NCBI GenBank assembly: GCA_900472675.1 | Contig: UCJA01000013.1 | Span: forward strand, 112,307-176,306 | DNA length: 64,000 bases | Direction: 5' to 3' | Origin: Hyphomicrobiales bacterium | GTDB lineage: Bacteria > Pseudomonadota > Alphaproteobacteria > Rhizobiales > Rhizobiaceae | Shown: positions 30,839 through 39,773 of the stretch, one piece after another | Layout of the letters: the number at the start of each line of letters is the position of its first letter | How positions within the stretch are numbered: position 1 is the first letter of the stretch | Made by a program: the position numbers and the translations under genes | Notes under the pieces: model-generated | The model's input: the letters and a program-made list of their open reading frames with translations, nothing else | The model's database searches: none | What the model was told of the DNA's origin: nothing

Positions 30839-32104
30839 TCAGCTCGCTTTAGCAAACCCTGCATCGCCTGCAAGAATCCGGTCCAGCGCAGCGGTGAAGC
30901 GGTCGAGCTCTTCCAGCGTGTTGTAGTGCACCATCGAGACCCGCAGCATGCCGCCGTGATCAGTCAGCCCGAGATATTCGGCAAGCCGGCGCGAATGGAA
31001 ATCGCCAAATCGCATGGCAATTTTCTCGCCGTCCATCGCCTTGCAGATTTCGCCGGCTTCGCGGCCATCAAGGCGGAAGGCGATCGTGGGAACGCGGCTT
31101 CCGTCGCGATTGAAGGCCTGCCCGACGATCTGGCAGTCGTTGCGCGAGCGCAGGTAGCCGAGGAGTTTTTCGGCCAGGAGATTCTCCTGGGCGGTGATCG
31201 CTGCAAAGCCTGCCTCGATCTTCTGGCGGACGGTGCCGGTTTCGCCAGCCTGTTCGCCAAGGGTCGAAAGGTAATCGACGATGCCGCAGGTGGAATAGGC
31301 AAGCTCGTAGTTCGGGTTGCCGGGCTCCAGCTTGCCCGGCACTTTGTCCTTGCCGTAGAAGTAGTGGTAGAGCGTGTCGAGCTCGAGCAGCAGGTCATAC
31401 TTGCCATACATCAGCGCATAATGCGGGCCGTAGGTCTTGTAGAGGCTGAAGACATAGTAGTCGGCATCGAAGGCCTGGACATCGACGGCACGGTGCGGCG
31501 CGTAGGCCACGGCATCCACGCAAATGCGTGCACCGCGGGCATGCACGAAGTCCGAGATTTCCCGGATCGGATTGATCGAGCCGAGGATATTGGACACGTG
31601 GGTGACGCAGACCAGCTTGGTGCGCTCGCTCATCAGCGGCGCGAGGTCGTCAAGCTCCAGCGTCAGGCTCTCCTTGTTCAGCGGCCAGATCTTCAACACG
31701 ATGCCGCGTTCCTGCAGGCGGTCCCAGGGGCCGATGTTGGACTCGTGGTCGCTGACGGTGATGATGATCTCGTCGCCGGGCGACAGCTGGCTCTGCATGG
31801 CGCGGGCGAGGTTCTGCAGCAGCGCGGTGGTCGAGCTGCCGAAGACGATTTCCTCAGGCCTTGTCGCGTTGACCAGGTGCATGGCCGCGGTGCGCGCCTC
31901 ATAAAGGGCCGCAGCTGCCGCCTGCGAGACTTCGTAGGAGCCGCCAATCTGCACGTTCTTCTCGATCAGGAAGGTGTTGATGCGCTCCAGAGCACCCTTG
32001 AGGATCTGCGACCCGCCGGCATTGTCGAAAAAAGTCCAGCCGCGGGAGAGACCCGGAAACTGGCTGCGGACGTAATCGAGGTTCAGCGGCGAGGGAGTGG
32101 TCAT
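30839..32104 (-). CDS. Class V aminotransferase (cysteine desulfurase-like PLP enzyme)
   Basis: A fold-type I PLP enzyme of 421 residues. The PLP lysine is Lys223 in FSLYKTYGPH. SDHESNIGPW and ICVDAVAYAPHRAVDVQ provide the ring-stacking and Asp contacts. It resembles the desulfurase-like VC1184 group rather than IscS or SufS. No iron-sulfur assembly genes are near, and it sits between an ABC importer and a hydantoinase. A catabolic role as an amino-acid lyase, desulfurase or transaminase therefore seems more likely than Fe-S assembly. The reaction is not determined. Confidence 0.82.
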   Translation of the reverse strand: MTTPSPLNLDYVRSQFPGLSRGWTFFDNAGGSQILKGALERINTFLIEKNVQIGGSYEVSQAAAAALYEARTAAMHLVNATRPEEIVFGSSTTALLQNLARAMQSQLSPGDEIIITVSDHESNIGPWDRLQERGIVLKIWPLNKESLTLELDDLAPLMSERTKLVCVTHVSNILGSINPIREISDFVHARGARICVDAVAYAPHRAVDVQAFDADYYVFSLYKTYGPHYALMYGKYDLLLELDTLYHYFYGKDKVPGKLEPGNPNYELAYSTCGIVDYLSTLGEQAGETGTVRQKIEAGFAAITAQENLLAEKLLGYLRSRNDCQIVGQAFNRDGSRVPTIAFRLDGREAGEICKAMDGEKIAMRFGDFHSRRLAEYLGLTDHGGMLRVSMVHYNTLEELDRFTAALDRILAGDAGFAKAS

Positions 32105-32124
32105 CGGATCGTCCTTGCGATGTT

Positions 32125-32874
32125 TCAGTGGTTGAGAACGGCGCGCAGGAAGCCGCGCGTCCGTTCTTCCTTAGGTGCGTCGAAAATTTCCACGGGCGTG
32201 CCGATCTCCACCAGCCGTCCGCTATCCATGAAGATCACCCGGTCTGCGACCTGGCGGGCAAAGCCCATTTCGTGGGTGACGACCACCATGGTGACGCCGG
32301 TGCCGGCCAGCTTTCGCATCACGTCGAGAACCTCGCCGACCATTTCCGGGTCGAGCGAAGATGTAGGCTCGTCGAACAGAAGAACGCGCGGCTCCATGGC
32401 AAGCGCCCGGGCGATGGCGACGCGCTGCTGCTGGCCGCCCGACAGCTGGCCCGGATATTTCTCCGCCTGCTCGGCAATGCCCACCCGAGCCAGCAGCTCG
32501 CGGGCCTTGCGCTCCGCTTCAGCGGGAGTCGTGCCGCGCACCCGCATGGGGGCCAGCATGACGTTCTTCAGCACGGTCATGTGCGGGAAGAGGTTGAAGG
32601 ACTGGAAGACCATGCCGACCTCGGCGCGGACTTTTGCCAGGGCCGGGCCGGGCTCGACCCGGATCCCATCGACGGTGATGCGGCTTTCCGGCGCAAAGGC
32701 TTCGAGGTGGTTGATGCAGCGGATCAGCGTCGACTTTCCCGATCCCGACGGGCCGATGACGCAGACGACTTCGCCTTCGGCGACGTCGAGATCGATCCCG
32801 TGCAGAACGGTGAAGGTGCCGTAGGCCTTGGTCAGCCCGCGGATGGAAATGAGGGGAGCAGCCGAAGTGTTCAT
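32125..32874 (-). CDS. Amino-acid-type ABC transporter ATP-binding protein
   Basis: A 249-residue ATPase of a polar-amino-acid importer: Walker [10 protein letters not shown], signature [15 protein letters not shown], Walker [16 protein letters not shown] and the switch His in [11 protein letters not shown]. The ATG at 32874 overlaps the permease stop by one base (TGATG). The frame open upstream to 33483 is permease antisense shadow. The domain closely matches the GlnQ/HisP group. Confidence 0.94.
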   Translation of the reverse strand: MNTSAAPLISIRGLTKAYGTFTVLHGIDLDVAEGEVVCVIGPSGSGKSTLIRCINHLEAFAPESRITVDGIRVEPGPALAKVRAEVGMVFQSFNLFPHMTVLKNVMLAPMRVRGTTPAEAERKARELLARVGIAEQAEKYPGQLSGGQQQRVAIARALAMEPRVLLFDEPTSSLDPEMVGEVLDVMRKLAGTGVTMVVVTHEMGFARQVADRVIFMDSGRLVEIGTPVEIFDAPKEERTRGFLRAVLNH

Positions 32875-33545
32875 CAGCGTTTCCCCTTGCTGAAGCGTTT
32901 CTCGAGGTGGGCGACCACGGCGACCATCGGCCAGAGCAGGGCCACGTAGATCAGAGCTGCGCCGATCAGCGGGGAGGGGTTTGCAGCCAGCGCCTGCGCC
33001 TGGGTTGCCTGCTTCAAGAGGTCCGGCATGGCGACGACGGAGGCGAGTGCCGTGTCTTTGAGGACATTGATGCAGTTGTTGGTGAGCGGCGGAATGACGA
33101 TGCGGATCGCCTGCGGCAGGATCACGTCGACCATGGTGTTGCGGTTCGAAAGACCAAGCGCTGCCGATGCCTCGAACTGGCCATGCGGGATAGCCTCGAT
33201 GCCGGCCCGGAAGATCTCGGCCGTATAGGCTGCGGAGACAAGCGACAGGGCCGTCACCGCCGACAGGAAGGGCGACAGGCGGATGCCCACGAAGGGCAGG
33301 GCGTAATAGACGACGATCAGCAGCACGAGCAGCGGGATCGACCGGAAGATATCGATGTAGATGCGGATCAGCACGGCGAAGAACCGGGGCGCATAGAGCC
33401 GCGCGACGGCGAGGAACAGGCCGCCCGCCAGACCGCAGAGAATGCTGGTGATGCCGATTTCGAGCGTCACGACCAGGCCCCACAGAAGCTGCGGAAGGCT
33501 CTGGAGCAGCACGGGTACGTTGAAGAAGGTGTTGAGAAGGTTCAT
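32874..33545 (-). CDS. Amino-acid-type ABC transporter permease
   Basis: A 223-residue HisM/GlnP-type membrane subunit with about five TM segments. The family EAA loop is present ([49 protein letters not shown]), as is [19 protein letters not shown]. Only one permease is present, so it probably works as a homodimer. The ATG at 33545 (MNLLNTF) is favoured over one seven codons upstream. A hairpin precedes it after the receptor gene. Confidence 0.92.
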   Translation of the reverse strand: MNLLNTFFNVPVLLQSLPQLLWGLVVTLEIGITSILCGLAGGLFLAVARLYAPRFFAVLIRIYIDIFRSIPLLVLLIVVYYALPFVGIRLSPFLSAVTALSLVSAAYTAEIFRAGIEAIPHGQFEASAALGLSNRNTMVDVILPQAIRIVIPPLTNNCINVLKDTALASVVAMPDLLKQATQAQALAANPSPLIGAALIYVALLWPMVAVVAHLEKRFSKGKR

Positions 33546-33566
33546 GCCACGCGGGCTCCCTGGCAC

Positions 33567-33593
33567 GCCGGCGAAGCGGAGGGCTTCGCCGGC
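33567..33593 (-). repeat. Intercistronic hairpin between receptor and permease genes
   Basis: A perfect 11-bp stem (GCCGGCGAAGC at 33567-33577 with GCTTCGCCGGC at 33583-33593) with a five-base loop starts 13 bases after the receptor stop. Hairpins here commonly shield the abundant receptor message from 3' decay or partly terminate transcription, giving more receptor than permease. That reading is inference. Confidence 0.7.
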
Positions 33594-33605
33594 TGCGGTT
33601 GAAGC

Positions 33606-34403
33606 TTACTTGGCCTTCGGCATGTCCATCACCATGACGGTCGAGGTGGTGTCCTCGGCCTTGGCGCCGAACCAGGTCTGGTGAAGCTTGGCGATGAAGC
33701 CTTCCTTCTTCAGCGTGGTGATGACATCGTTGACCTGTGCCGCCAGCGGATCACCCTTGTTGAACATGATGGAGTATTTCTCGCCGGTCGGGATGCGCTC
33801 CACGACCTTCAGTTCCGGCTTGTCCTTGGCGTAGTAGAGCAGCGCCGGAATGTCGGAGATATAGCCGTCGACTCGGCCTGCCACGAGGTCGAGCATGGCG
33901 GGCTGGAGGCCTTCGAAGCGGCGGATTTCGCCGAGCTTGTATTCGGCCTTGTGGCCTTCGGCCCACATGTCGCCGGTTGAGCCCGTGTCGACGCCGACGA
34001 CCTTGCTGCCCATGTCCTTCAGACCCTTGATGCCGGACTTGGCGGTCACGGTCAGCGACTGGTCGCTGTCATAGTAGGGCTGGGCGAAGCTGACCGATGC
34101 CAGGCGCTTTTCAGTGATGGTGATCGAGGAGACGGCCATGTTGATGCGGCCGGACTGGACGGCCGGGAAGAGGCCGTTGAAGGGTGTGTTGACGAATTCA
34201 ACGGTCTTGCCGAGGCGCTTGGCGACTTCGTTGACGAGATCGACTTCGAAGCCCGTCACCTTGCCGCTGGCATCCTCGAATTCCCATGGAACGTTGCCAA
34301 TGTTGGCGCCAACGGTAAGGTCAGCGGCGTGTACGCCTGCCGCTCCCAGCAGGGCAGCGAAGCCGGCGAAAACGGCGGTCTTGATGGTCTTTGAGCGTGT
34401 CAT
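33606..34403 (-). CDS. Amino-acid-type ABC transporter periplasmic binding protein
   Basis: A 265-residue family-3 solute receptor. A signal peptide ends around VHA (residue 26). The core includes the [53 protein letters not shown] segment and the lobe-2 [18 protein letters not shown]. It is the first gene of the operon. The ligand is not clear from sequence, but the hydantoinase and PLP enzyme in the same operon suggest an amino-acid-like or cyclic amide ligand. The ATG at 34403 follows AAGGGGAAC. Confidence 0.92.
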   Translation of the reverse strand: MTRSKTIKTAVFAGFAALLGAAGVHAADLTVGANIGNVPWEFEDASGKVTGFEVDLVNEVAKRLGKTVEFVNTPFNGLFPAVQSGRINMAVSSITITEKRLASVSFAQPYYDSDQSLTVTAKSGIKGLKDMGSKVVGVDTGSTGDMWAEGHKAEYKLGEIRRFEGLQPAMLDLVAGRVDGYISDIPALLYYAKDKPELKVVERIPTGEKYSIMFNKGDPLAAQVNDVITTLKKEGFIAKLHQTWFGAKAEDTTSTVMVMDMPKAK

Positions 34404-34443
34404 GAGAGTTCCCCTTGTTATATGAACGTGACTCAATCTACAG

Positions 34444-34472
34444 TGGCCTGACTGGTCAGACCAGTCAGGCCA
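34444..34472. promoter_or_regulatory. Palindromic GntR/FadR-type operator
   Basis: Two 13-bp inverted arms (34444-34456 and 34460-34472) flank a three-base centre. The core TGGTCAGACCA at 34453-34463 matches the TGGTCnGACCA consensus of FadR-subfamily GntR regulators. It lies in the 156-base region between the divergent receptor gene and the GntR gene, 41 bases from the first and 88 from the second. The GntR protein next door is the obvious binder, probably repressing the importer operon and itself. Confidence 0.85.
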
Positions 34473-34559
34473 AGGAAGCACGAAGATTTCTGCTTGGCAA
34501 TGGCTGTCGTCAAAAAATAGATTGGGTGCGCCGCAGTTCTGCAGCTGATTGGAATATGC

Positions 34560-35258
34560 ATGTTGAACAAGACACTGGTCCCCCAGTCGGTGGCCCGGGA
34601 AATCCAGACGATGATCCAGACCGGCGCCCTGAAGGCGGGGGAGAAAATCCCTTCGCAGAGGATCTTTTCCCAGACGCTGGGGGTCAGCCGCGCCTCGCTG
34701 CGGGAAGCCCTGCTGACGCTCGAGACGCTCGGCCTGCTCAAGACGGAGATGGGGCGGGGCACGTTCGTTGCGACGCCCTCGGCCGACACGCCGGATGGCA
34801 CGACGCGCATGGCGCCCTGGCGTTACTCCGACAGCTATTCCGTGTTCGACGTCTTCCAGACCCGCATCCTGCTTGAGGGCGAGATCGCGCGGCTTGCCGC
34901 GGGCCGGCTGACGCAGCTGCAGCTCGACCGCATGGAAAAAGCAACGCAGACCATGGAGGATTGCTGGGCCCGCCAGGATCTGCTCGCCAATGTGGAGGCG
35001 GATCTGGAATTTCACGGCATCATCGTGTCTGCCTGCTCGAATGCCATGCTGCAGGCACTTTATCAGACAGTGCGGGACCAACTGACGGAAACGCAGCGCC
35101 AGCCGATTCCCATCACGGATCCGGAACGCATGCGGCATTCCATCGCCGAACACCGCCGGATCATCAAGGCGCTGAGCGAAAACGATCGCGTCGAGGCCCG
35201 CGAGCAGATGGAAAACCACATTCGCAATACCGCCCGCTGCGCCGGCCTCCTGCCCTGA
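34560..35258 (+). CDS. GntR-family transcriptional regulator (FadR/FCD subfamily)
   Basis: A 232-residue regulator. An N-terminal winged helix (about residues 8-72: SVAREIQTMIQTGALKAGEKIPSQRIFSQTLGVSRASLREALLTLETLGLLKTEMGRGTFV) precedes an all-helical FCD effector domain (about 95-225). The FCD metal and ligand residues are visible (EFHGIIVSACSN, then EHRRIIKALSENDRVEAREQMENHI). It is divergent from the ABC/PLP/hydantoinase operon, with a matching palindrome between them, and should sense a substrate or product of that pathway. Confidence 0.93.
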   Translation: MLNKTLVPQSVAREIQTMIQTGALKAGEKIPSQRIFSQTLGVSRASLREALLTLETLGLLKTEMGRGTFVATPSADTPDGTTRMAPWRYSDSYSVFDVFQTRILLEGEIARLAAGRLTQLQLDRMEKATQTMEDCWARQDLLANVEADLEFHGIIVSACSNAMLQALYQTVRDQLTETQRQPIPITDPERMRHSIAEHRRIIKALSENDRVEAREQMENHIRNTARCAGLLP

Positions 35259-35343
35259 ACGATTGATCCTGGTCTCGATGTGCTTGGCTTCGCCAAGCTT
35301 TGCATTCTAAGCTCGACCATCATCACCGCGGGGGACAAGCCTC

Positions 35344-36264
35344 ATGACCGACAAACCTGTGCCCACGCCTTACCCCGAGGAGGCCGGCATCCGGGAGTTC
35401 CTGGCGATCTGCGACGGCTTCTACCCCCCGGACGCGGTCGATGCGCCGATTGCGCAGCAGCGGGCCTGGTACGATGCGCTTTGCGCCCGGTTCGACCGGC
35501 CGCTGCCGGAGGGTCTGACCTTCGAGGACGAGATGCTGTTCGTGCCGATCCGGCGCTACAGGCCAGCGCAGGTGCGCAGCGACGTCATCCTTCTCTACCT
35601 GCACGGCGGTGGTTTCGTCGTCGGCTCGCTCGACAGCCACCATGCCATCTGCGCCGAGATTGCCGATTACGCCGGCGCCGAGCTGGTGTCGGTCGACTAC
35701 CGGCTGGCGCCCGAGCATGTCTGGCCTGCCCAGAGCGATGACTGTTTCGGCGTCATGAAGCAGCTGATCGGGGCTGGGCGCAAGCTGGTGGTGATCGGCG
35801 ACAGCGCCGGCGCAAACCTTGCCGCCGGGCTAACGCTTCGGGAGCGCGACGAGGGTGTCTCCGGTGTGGTCGGGCAGGTGTTGATCTACCCGGCACTGGG
35901 AGGAGATCTTACATCCGGCTCCTATATCGAGATGGCGCAAGCTCCGGGGCTTTCGACCGCCGACGTGGCCTACTACAGGGCGATCCTGAAGGCGCCGCAA
36001 GACGAGCCGGTCGCGCATCCTCTCAAAGCCCGGACGCTTGAGGGCCTGCCGCCGGCCTTCATCACGGTTGCGCATTTCGATCCCCTCCGCGACGACGGAT
36101 GGCAGTATGCGGAGCGGCTGCGGGAGGCGGGCGTCGAGGTCAGCGTCCGCGAAGAACCGCAGATGGTGCACGCCTGGCTGCGGGCGCGCCACATGAGCGA
36201 CGGTGCCCGCGAAGGCTTCACCGCCGTTTGCGAGGCCGTACGGCGCTTTGCCGCGCCGGCTTAA
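35344..36264 (+). CDS. Alpha/beta hydrolase, hormone-sensitive-lipase-like esterase
   Basis: A 306-residue family IV esterase. The oxyanion motif HGGG is at 87-90, the nucleophile elbow GDSAG holds Ser154, and Asp246 (AHFDPLRDD) and His276 (MVHAW) complete the triad. There is no signal peptide, so it acts in the cytoplasm on small acyl esters or an acylated metabolite. It lies downstream of the GntR gene on the same strand, 85 bases after it, and may share its message. Its stop TAA overlaps the msrA stop on the other strand (TTAA). Confidence 0.88.
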   Translation: MTDKPVPTPYPEEAGIREFLAICDGFYPPDAVDAPIAQQRAWYDALCARFDRPLPEGLTFEDEMLFVPIRRYRPAQVRSDVILLYLHGGGFVVGSLDSHHAICAEIADYAGAELVSVDYRLAPEHVWPAQSDDCFGVMKQLIGAGRKLVVIGDSAGANLAAGLTLRERDEGVSGVVGQVLIYPALGGDLTSGSYIEMAQAPGLSTADVAYYRAILKAPQDEPVAHPLKARTLEGLPPAFITVAHFDPLRDDGWQYAERLREAGVEVSVREEPQMVHAWLRARHMSDGAREGFTAVCEAVRRFAAPA

Positions 36265-36953
36265 GTCTTCGCCTTGGAAACGAGCACCGGCTCAGCCTTG
36301 AAGTCGGCAGGGAAGATGGACTTGAGATTGTCGATCTTCGGCATGTCGTTGTAGACGATATAGGGATAGGTCGGGTTCAGGGTCAGAAAATCCTGGTGGT
36401 AGGCCTCGGCTGGGTAGAAGCCGTCAAGGCCGGAGATCTTCGTCACGATGGGTTTGGGGAAGGCCTTGGCCGTATCCAACTGGGCAACGTAGGCCTGCGC
36501 TACCTTTTTCTGCTCGTCGCTCGCGACGAAAATCGCCGAACGATACTGCGTGCCGCGGTCCGGCCCCTGGTAGTTGAGCTGGGTCGGATTGTGGGCCACC
36601 GAGAAGAAGATCTGCAGCAGCTTGCCGTAGCTCACCTGCTTCGGGTCGAACGTCACCTTGACGGATTCCGCATGCCCGGTCTTGCCGGAGCTTACCGTCT
36701 CGTAGCTGGCGGTATCGCCGCTACCGCCAGCATAGCCCGAGACGGCATTGGTCACGCCCTTCACATGCTGGAAGACACCCTGCACGCCCCAGAAGCAACC
36801 GCCGGCAAAGACGGCGGTCTCGCTACCGGCCTGTGCCGGTTCGTCGATTGAAGGCGCGGGAAGGCGCACGGCCTGCTCCGCTGACAGCGCCAGCGGTGCG
36901 GAGAAAAGCAGCCCGCCCAGGGCAAGGCATCCCAAAAGTCTCGATTTCATCAT
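36261..36953 (-). CDS. msrA: Peptide-methionine (S)-S-oxide reductase MsrA, exported form
   Basis: This enzyme reduces methionine-S-sulfoxide in oxidised proteins. The 230-residue protein has a signal peptide (MMKSRLLGCLALGGLLFSAPLALSA), so it works in the periplasm. The catalytic Cys53 is in the family motif GGCFWGV. The substrate loop (VAHNPTQLNYQGPDRGTQYRSAIF) and the YHQDFL segment are standard. GGAGG lies seven bases before the tandem ATGs at 36953/36950. Secreted MsrA fits repair of envelope proteins under oxidative stress. Confidence 0.94.
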   Translation of the reverse strand: MMKSRLLGCLALGGLLFSAPLALSAEQAVRLPAPSIDEPAQAGSETAVFAGGCFWGVQGVFQHVKGVTNAVSGYAGGSGDTASYETVSSGKTGHAESVKVTFDPKQVSYGKLLQIFFSVAHNPTQLNYQGPDRGTQYRSAIFVASDEQKKVAQAYVAQLDTAKAFPKPIVTKISGLDGFYPAEAYHQDFLTLNPTYPYIVYNDMPKIDNLKSIFPADFKAEPVLVSKAKT

Positions 36954-37028
36954 GGCAAATCCTCCATTTGCCATGACTGTCGTCCTCACGGATACGGCGG
37001 TCAATTCACATCCGCGTGCCGGCCATGC

Positions 37029-39029
37029 TCACATGTGATCGCGCGGGATGGCCTTGTCGAAGCTCTTTTCGAACAGCTGACGCTCGCCGTCATAGGCGAT
37101 CACCCGGGCGCTGATCAGCCAGTCGGTCGCGGTGCAGGCGATGTTGGCCGTGGACACCGTCCGCACCGACCAGCTTTCCCGCTGCATGTCGCAGGTCCAG
37201 GCAATGGTGCCGGTCATGGACAGCGGATCGGCAGGGCTGATCGACCAGCTCTCCTCGCGCCGCTGGCGCGTCGCCAGTCCCGTATCCGGGTGCTGGAAAA
37301 GGCCGGTGTCCTCGATAACCTGATAGTGGGTGGTGTTGGCGGCAAGATCACGGGTGACGCTGCGGCGGGTCTCTGAGGGCGCCAGTTCGGTGTATTTCGG
37401 CAGCGGGTCCGGATTGTCGGGCTGCTTCATTTCGAACAGCTCGTGGTCTCCCAGCAGGGGCATGGCGAGACCAAGCGAGGCGATGTCGATCGTCACGCCC
37501 GGATCGACCGGCGGCGGCAGAACCATCGGCCAGTAGGCGGTGGAGAGCGACAGGCGAATGCGGTGGCCTTCGCCGAACCGGTAGCCGCAGGCATCGAGCT
37601 CCAGGCGGATGGTCACCGGCTCGCCCGGCACCAGGGGTTGCGGCGCCTCGTTGCCGTCGCGATGGGCAAGGTTGATGACGCCGAAGGATACGCGCGTCGC
37701 CGAACCGTCCGGATGGATATCGACGATCCGGGCGCAGAGATTGGCAAGTTCCGCGTCGGCCCGCAGCGTCAGTTCCAGCGTCGGGCGGCCGAGATAGGTT
37801 TTTGCCTCGTCGAGCGGCGGGGTCTGGAAGGTCAGCGAACCGGCATCGTCCAGCCGCTGGTCGCCCGCCAGTTCGGCGTCCGGCTTCAGGGTAAACCATT
37901 CGCCGGCGCTGGTGCCGGTATCGAGCGGCGACTTGAGATAGATTTCGTGCGGCGGGGCGTGCGGCGTTGGCATGCCGACCAGCAGCGTGCCGAACTGGTC
38001 GACGTAGAAGCTCTCGCTGTCCGGCGTGCTCCAGTGTGGCTTGGAGACCCAGAAGCCCGGATCGGTGTCCCGGCGCGGCGCGGGCTTCGGGCCATCGAGA
38101 ATAAAGGCGCGCACCTGCGGCAGCGCTTCGATGCCGTTCTCTTCGTCGCGCAGCCAGTGGTTCCAGAAGGCGATCGCCTCGCCCAGGAAATCGGCGCGCG
38201 GCTTCGGCCAGGCGAAATGCGGATATTTGTGCACCCAGGGGCCGATCAGCGCCTTGGCCTTTTCGCCCAGGCCTTCGACGGCGAGCAGCGGCGTATTGCG
38301 ATAGCCGTCGGCCCAGCCGGCGATGACCAGTGCCGGAATTTCTACGGCACCGAAATCCTCGCAGATGGAGCCGTGCTTCCAGAAGGCGTCGCGCCGCTGG
38401 TGCGACAGCCACTCTTCCATGAAGAAGGGTTCGTTCTCCAGCCGCTCGATCCACATGTCGATCCAGCGATCGCCGACGATCTCCGGATCCGGCGAGCGCG
38501 ACTGGTAGGCGAGCATGGTGGCCGCCCAGGAGTGCTGCGCCGACAGGTGGCAGCCGTTCTTGTAGTGGATGTCGTCGTTGTAGCGGTCGGTGGTCGAGGC
38601 AATCGAGATGACCGCCTTCAGGGCGGGCGGCCGGAGCGCTGCCACCTGCAGCGCATTGAAGCCGCCCCATGAAATCCCCATCATGCCGACTTTGCCGTTG
38701 GACCAAGGCTGGCTGGCGATCCAGGCGATCAGCTCGCAGGCATTGGCGAGTTCGAGCTCGGTGTATTCTCCATCGATGACTCCATCCGATTCGCCCGAGC
38801 CGCGGATATCGACGCGAACGCCGGCAATGCCCGCAGCGGCAAAGGAAGGGTAGGTGGATTCGTCACGCGGGCTCGTTCCGTCGCGCTTGCGATAGGGCAG
38901 GAACTCGAACACCGCCGGGACCGGATCGGCCTTCGCGCCCTCCGGCATCCAGATCCGGGCGGCAAGACGGGTCCCGTCCTCAAGCCTGATCCACTGGTTT
39001 TCGATGACGGTGAAGGCGCGATCAGTCAT
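37029..39029 (-). CDS. CocE/NonD family hydrolase (X-Pro dipeptidyl-peptidase-like)
   Basis: A 666-residue alpha/beta-hydrolase with the CocE layout. The catalytic domain has nucleophile Ser120 in GISWGGFNAL, Asp241 in AGWADGYRN and His267 in GPWVHKYPHF, then a helical cap and a C-terminal jelly-roll (about 440-660). Relatives are acyl-esterases (cocaine esterase, glutaryl acylase) and X-Pro peptidases. There is no signal peptide, so it is cytoplasmic. Its start overlaps the vapC stop by 8 bases. The neighbouring peptide-type importer suggests that its substrate may be taken up by that system. Confidence 0.9.
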   Translation of the reverse strand: MTDRAFTVIENQWIRLEDGTRLAARIWMPEGAKADPVPAVFEFLPYRKRDGTSPRDESTYPSFAAAGIAGVRVDIRGSGESDGVIDGEYTELELANACELIAWIASQPWSNGKVGMMGISWGGFNALQVAALRPPALKAVISIASTTDRYNDDIHYKNGCHLSAQHSWAATMLAYQSRSPDPEIVGDRWIDMWIERLENEPFFMEEWLSHQRRDAFWKHGSICEDFGAVEIPALVIAGWADGYRNTPLLAVEGLGEKAKALIGPWVHKYPHFAWPKPRADFLGEAIAFWNHWLRDEENGIEALPQVRAFILDGPKPAPRRDTDPGFWVSKPHWSTPDSESFYVDQFGTLLVGMPTPHAPPHEIYLKSPLDTGTSAGEWFTLKPDAELAGDQRLDDAGSLTFQTPPLDEAKTYLGRPTLELTLRADAELANLCARIVDIHPDGSATRVSFGVINLAHRDGNEAPQPLVPGEPVTIRLELDACGYRFGEGHRIRLSLSTAYWPMVLPPPVDPGVTIDIASLGLAMPLLGDHELFEMKQPDNPDPLPKYTELAPSETRRSVTRDLAANTTHYQVIEDTGLFQHPDTGLATRQRREESWSISPADPLSMTGTIAWTCDMQRESWSVRTVSTANIACTATDWLISARVIAYDGERQLFEKSFDKAIPRDHM

Positions 39030-39471
39030 TCAAGGGTAACCCGTCGTAAGGATTGATGAAAGGGAGAGAGAAGTGAGAAAAATGAGTGGAATTTCGGGTA
39101 ACGACGGTCAAATTTCGAATATGCGCCGTTGCAACAATTGCGGCATCCTCAAACACCGGTTTGTGGCCGTTTCCAACCGCGCGGTCGTAAAGCTGACCCG
39201 CTAATCTCGCGGTCTGGACATCCAGGGGATGAATACGGATAGCGTAGCGGTCGACAAGCTCTTCGAGCCAAGCCGAAAGCGCCGCAGCCTTTGCAGTCGC
39301 GCCGTTTCGGTTGAGTTGAGAAATACCACTCTCAACCTCTGCAGTCGTCACGACTGACAGGTGCAGGCGGTCGGACATTCGCTGCAGCCATTCGGCGATC
39401 CGGACCTCCGCAGCGCGGAGTTGCCGGGCGGGCGCCACGAGTGAAATGACGTTGGTATCCAGCAGGTACAT
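39022..39471 (-). CDS. PIN-domain toxin (VapC family)
   Basis: A 149-residue PIN-domain RNase-like toxin. Acidic metal ligands are visible: Asp5 (LLDTNVIS), Glu45/Glu47 (TTAEVESG) and Asp109 (FEDAAIVATA). In the last motif, VVTRNSTHF, the usual acidic residue is replaced by His. It is preceded by its antitoxin with a one-base overlap and is followed by the CocE hydrolase with an 8-base overlap. Whether it is active is unproven; most related toxins cleave tRNA or mRNA. Confidence 0.88.
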   Translation of the reverse strand: MYLLDTNVISLVAPARQLRAAEVRIAEWLQRMSDRLHLSVVTTAEVESGISQLNRNGATAKAAALSAWLEELVDRYAIRIHPLDVQTARLAGQLYDRAVGNGHKPVFEDAAIVATAHIRNLTVVTRNSTHFSHFSLPFINPYDGLPLND

Positions 39472-39719
39472 CAGAGAAAGTCTTTGCCGAAGTCCGGCGA
39501 AGTCCGGCGCTCTGGCAAATCACCTTCTTCAAAAGGGGCGTTTGCAAGCAGCCACCCGAAGCTCGGAACGGCCTTCGTGAGCCGCTCGTATTCCTTCAAC
39601 GAAATAACGACTGCCTCACCCTTACCATGCCGGGTGATGATCGAACCATGACCGTCTAAGGCCTGATCAACAACCTCGGACAACCTGGCCTTTACGTCCT
39701 TGAGCGGCATTTCCTGCAT
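39471..39719 (-). CDS. Phd/YefM-family antitoxin
   Basis: An 82-residue antitoxin of the Phd/YefM fold: MQEMPLKDVKARLSEVVDQALDGHGSIITRHGKGEAVVISLKEYERL is canonical, and the remainder is the toxin-wrapping tail. GGAGGAG lies before the ATG at 39719. It should bind the operon promoter and neutralise the PIN toxin encoded next to it. The 54-base gap to the ABC ATPase gene upstream may hold its promoter. Confidence 0.9.
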   Translation of the reverse strand: MQEMPLKDVKARLSEVVDQALDGHGSIITRHGKGEAVVISLKEYERLTKAVPSFGWLLANAPFEEGDLPERRTSPDFGKDFL

Positions 39720-39773
39720 CAAAATGCTCCTCCAATGACTACAGTATTCATCTGAGCATCGGTTGTGGGAATG

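Noticed and set aside
30839..32104. Cysteine desulfurase as part of an Fe-S assembly operon
   Set aside because: No scaffold, SufBCD or IscU gene is nearby, and the sequence is of the desulfurase-like group in an importer operon.
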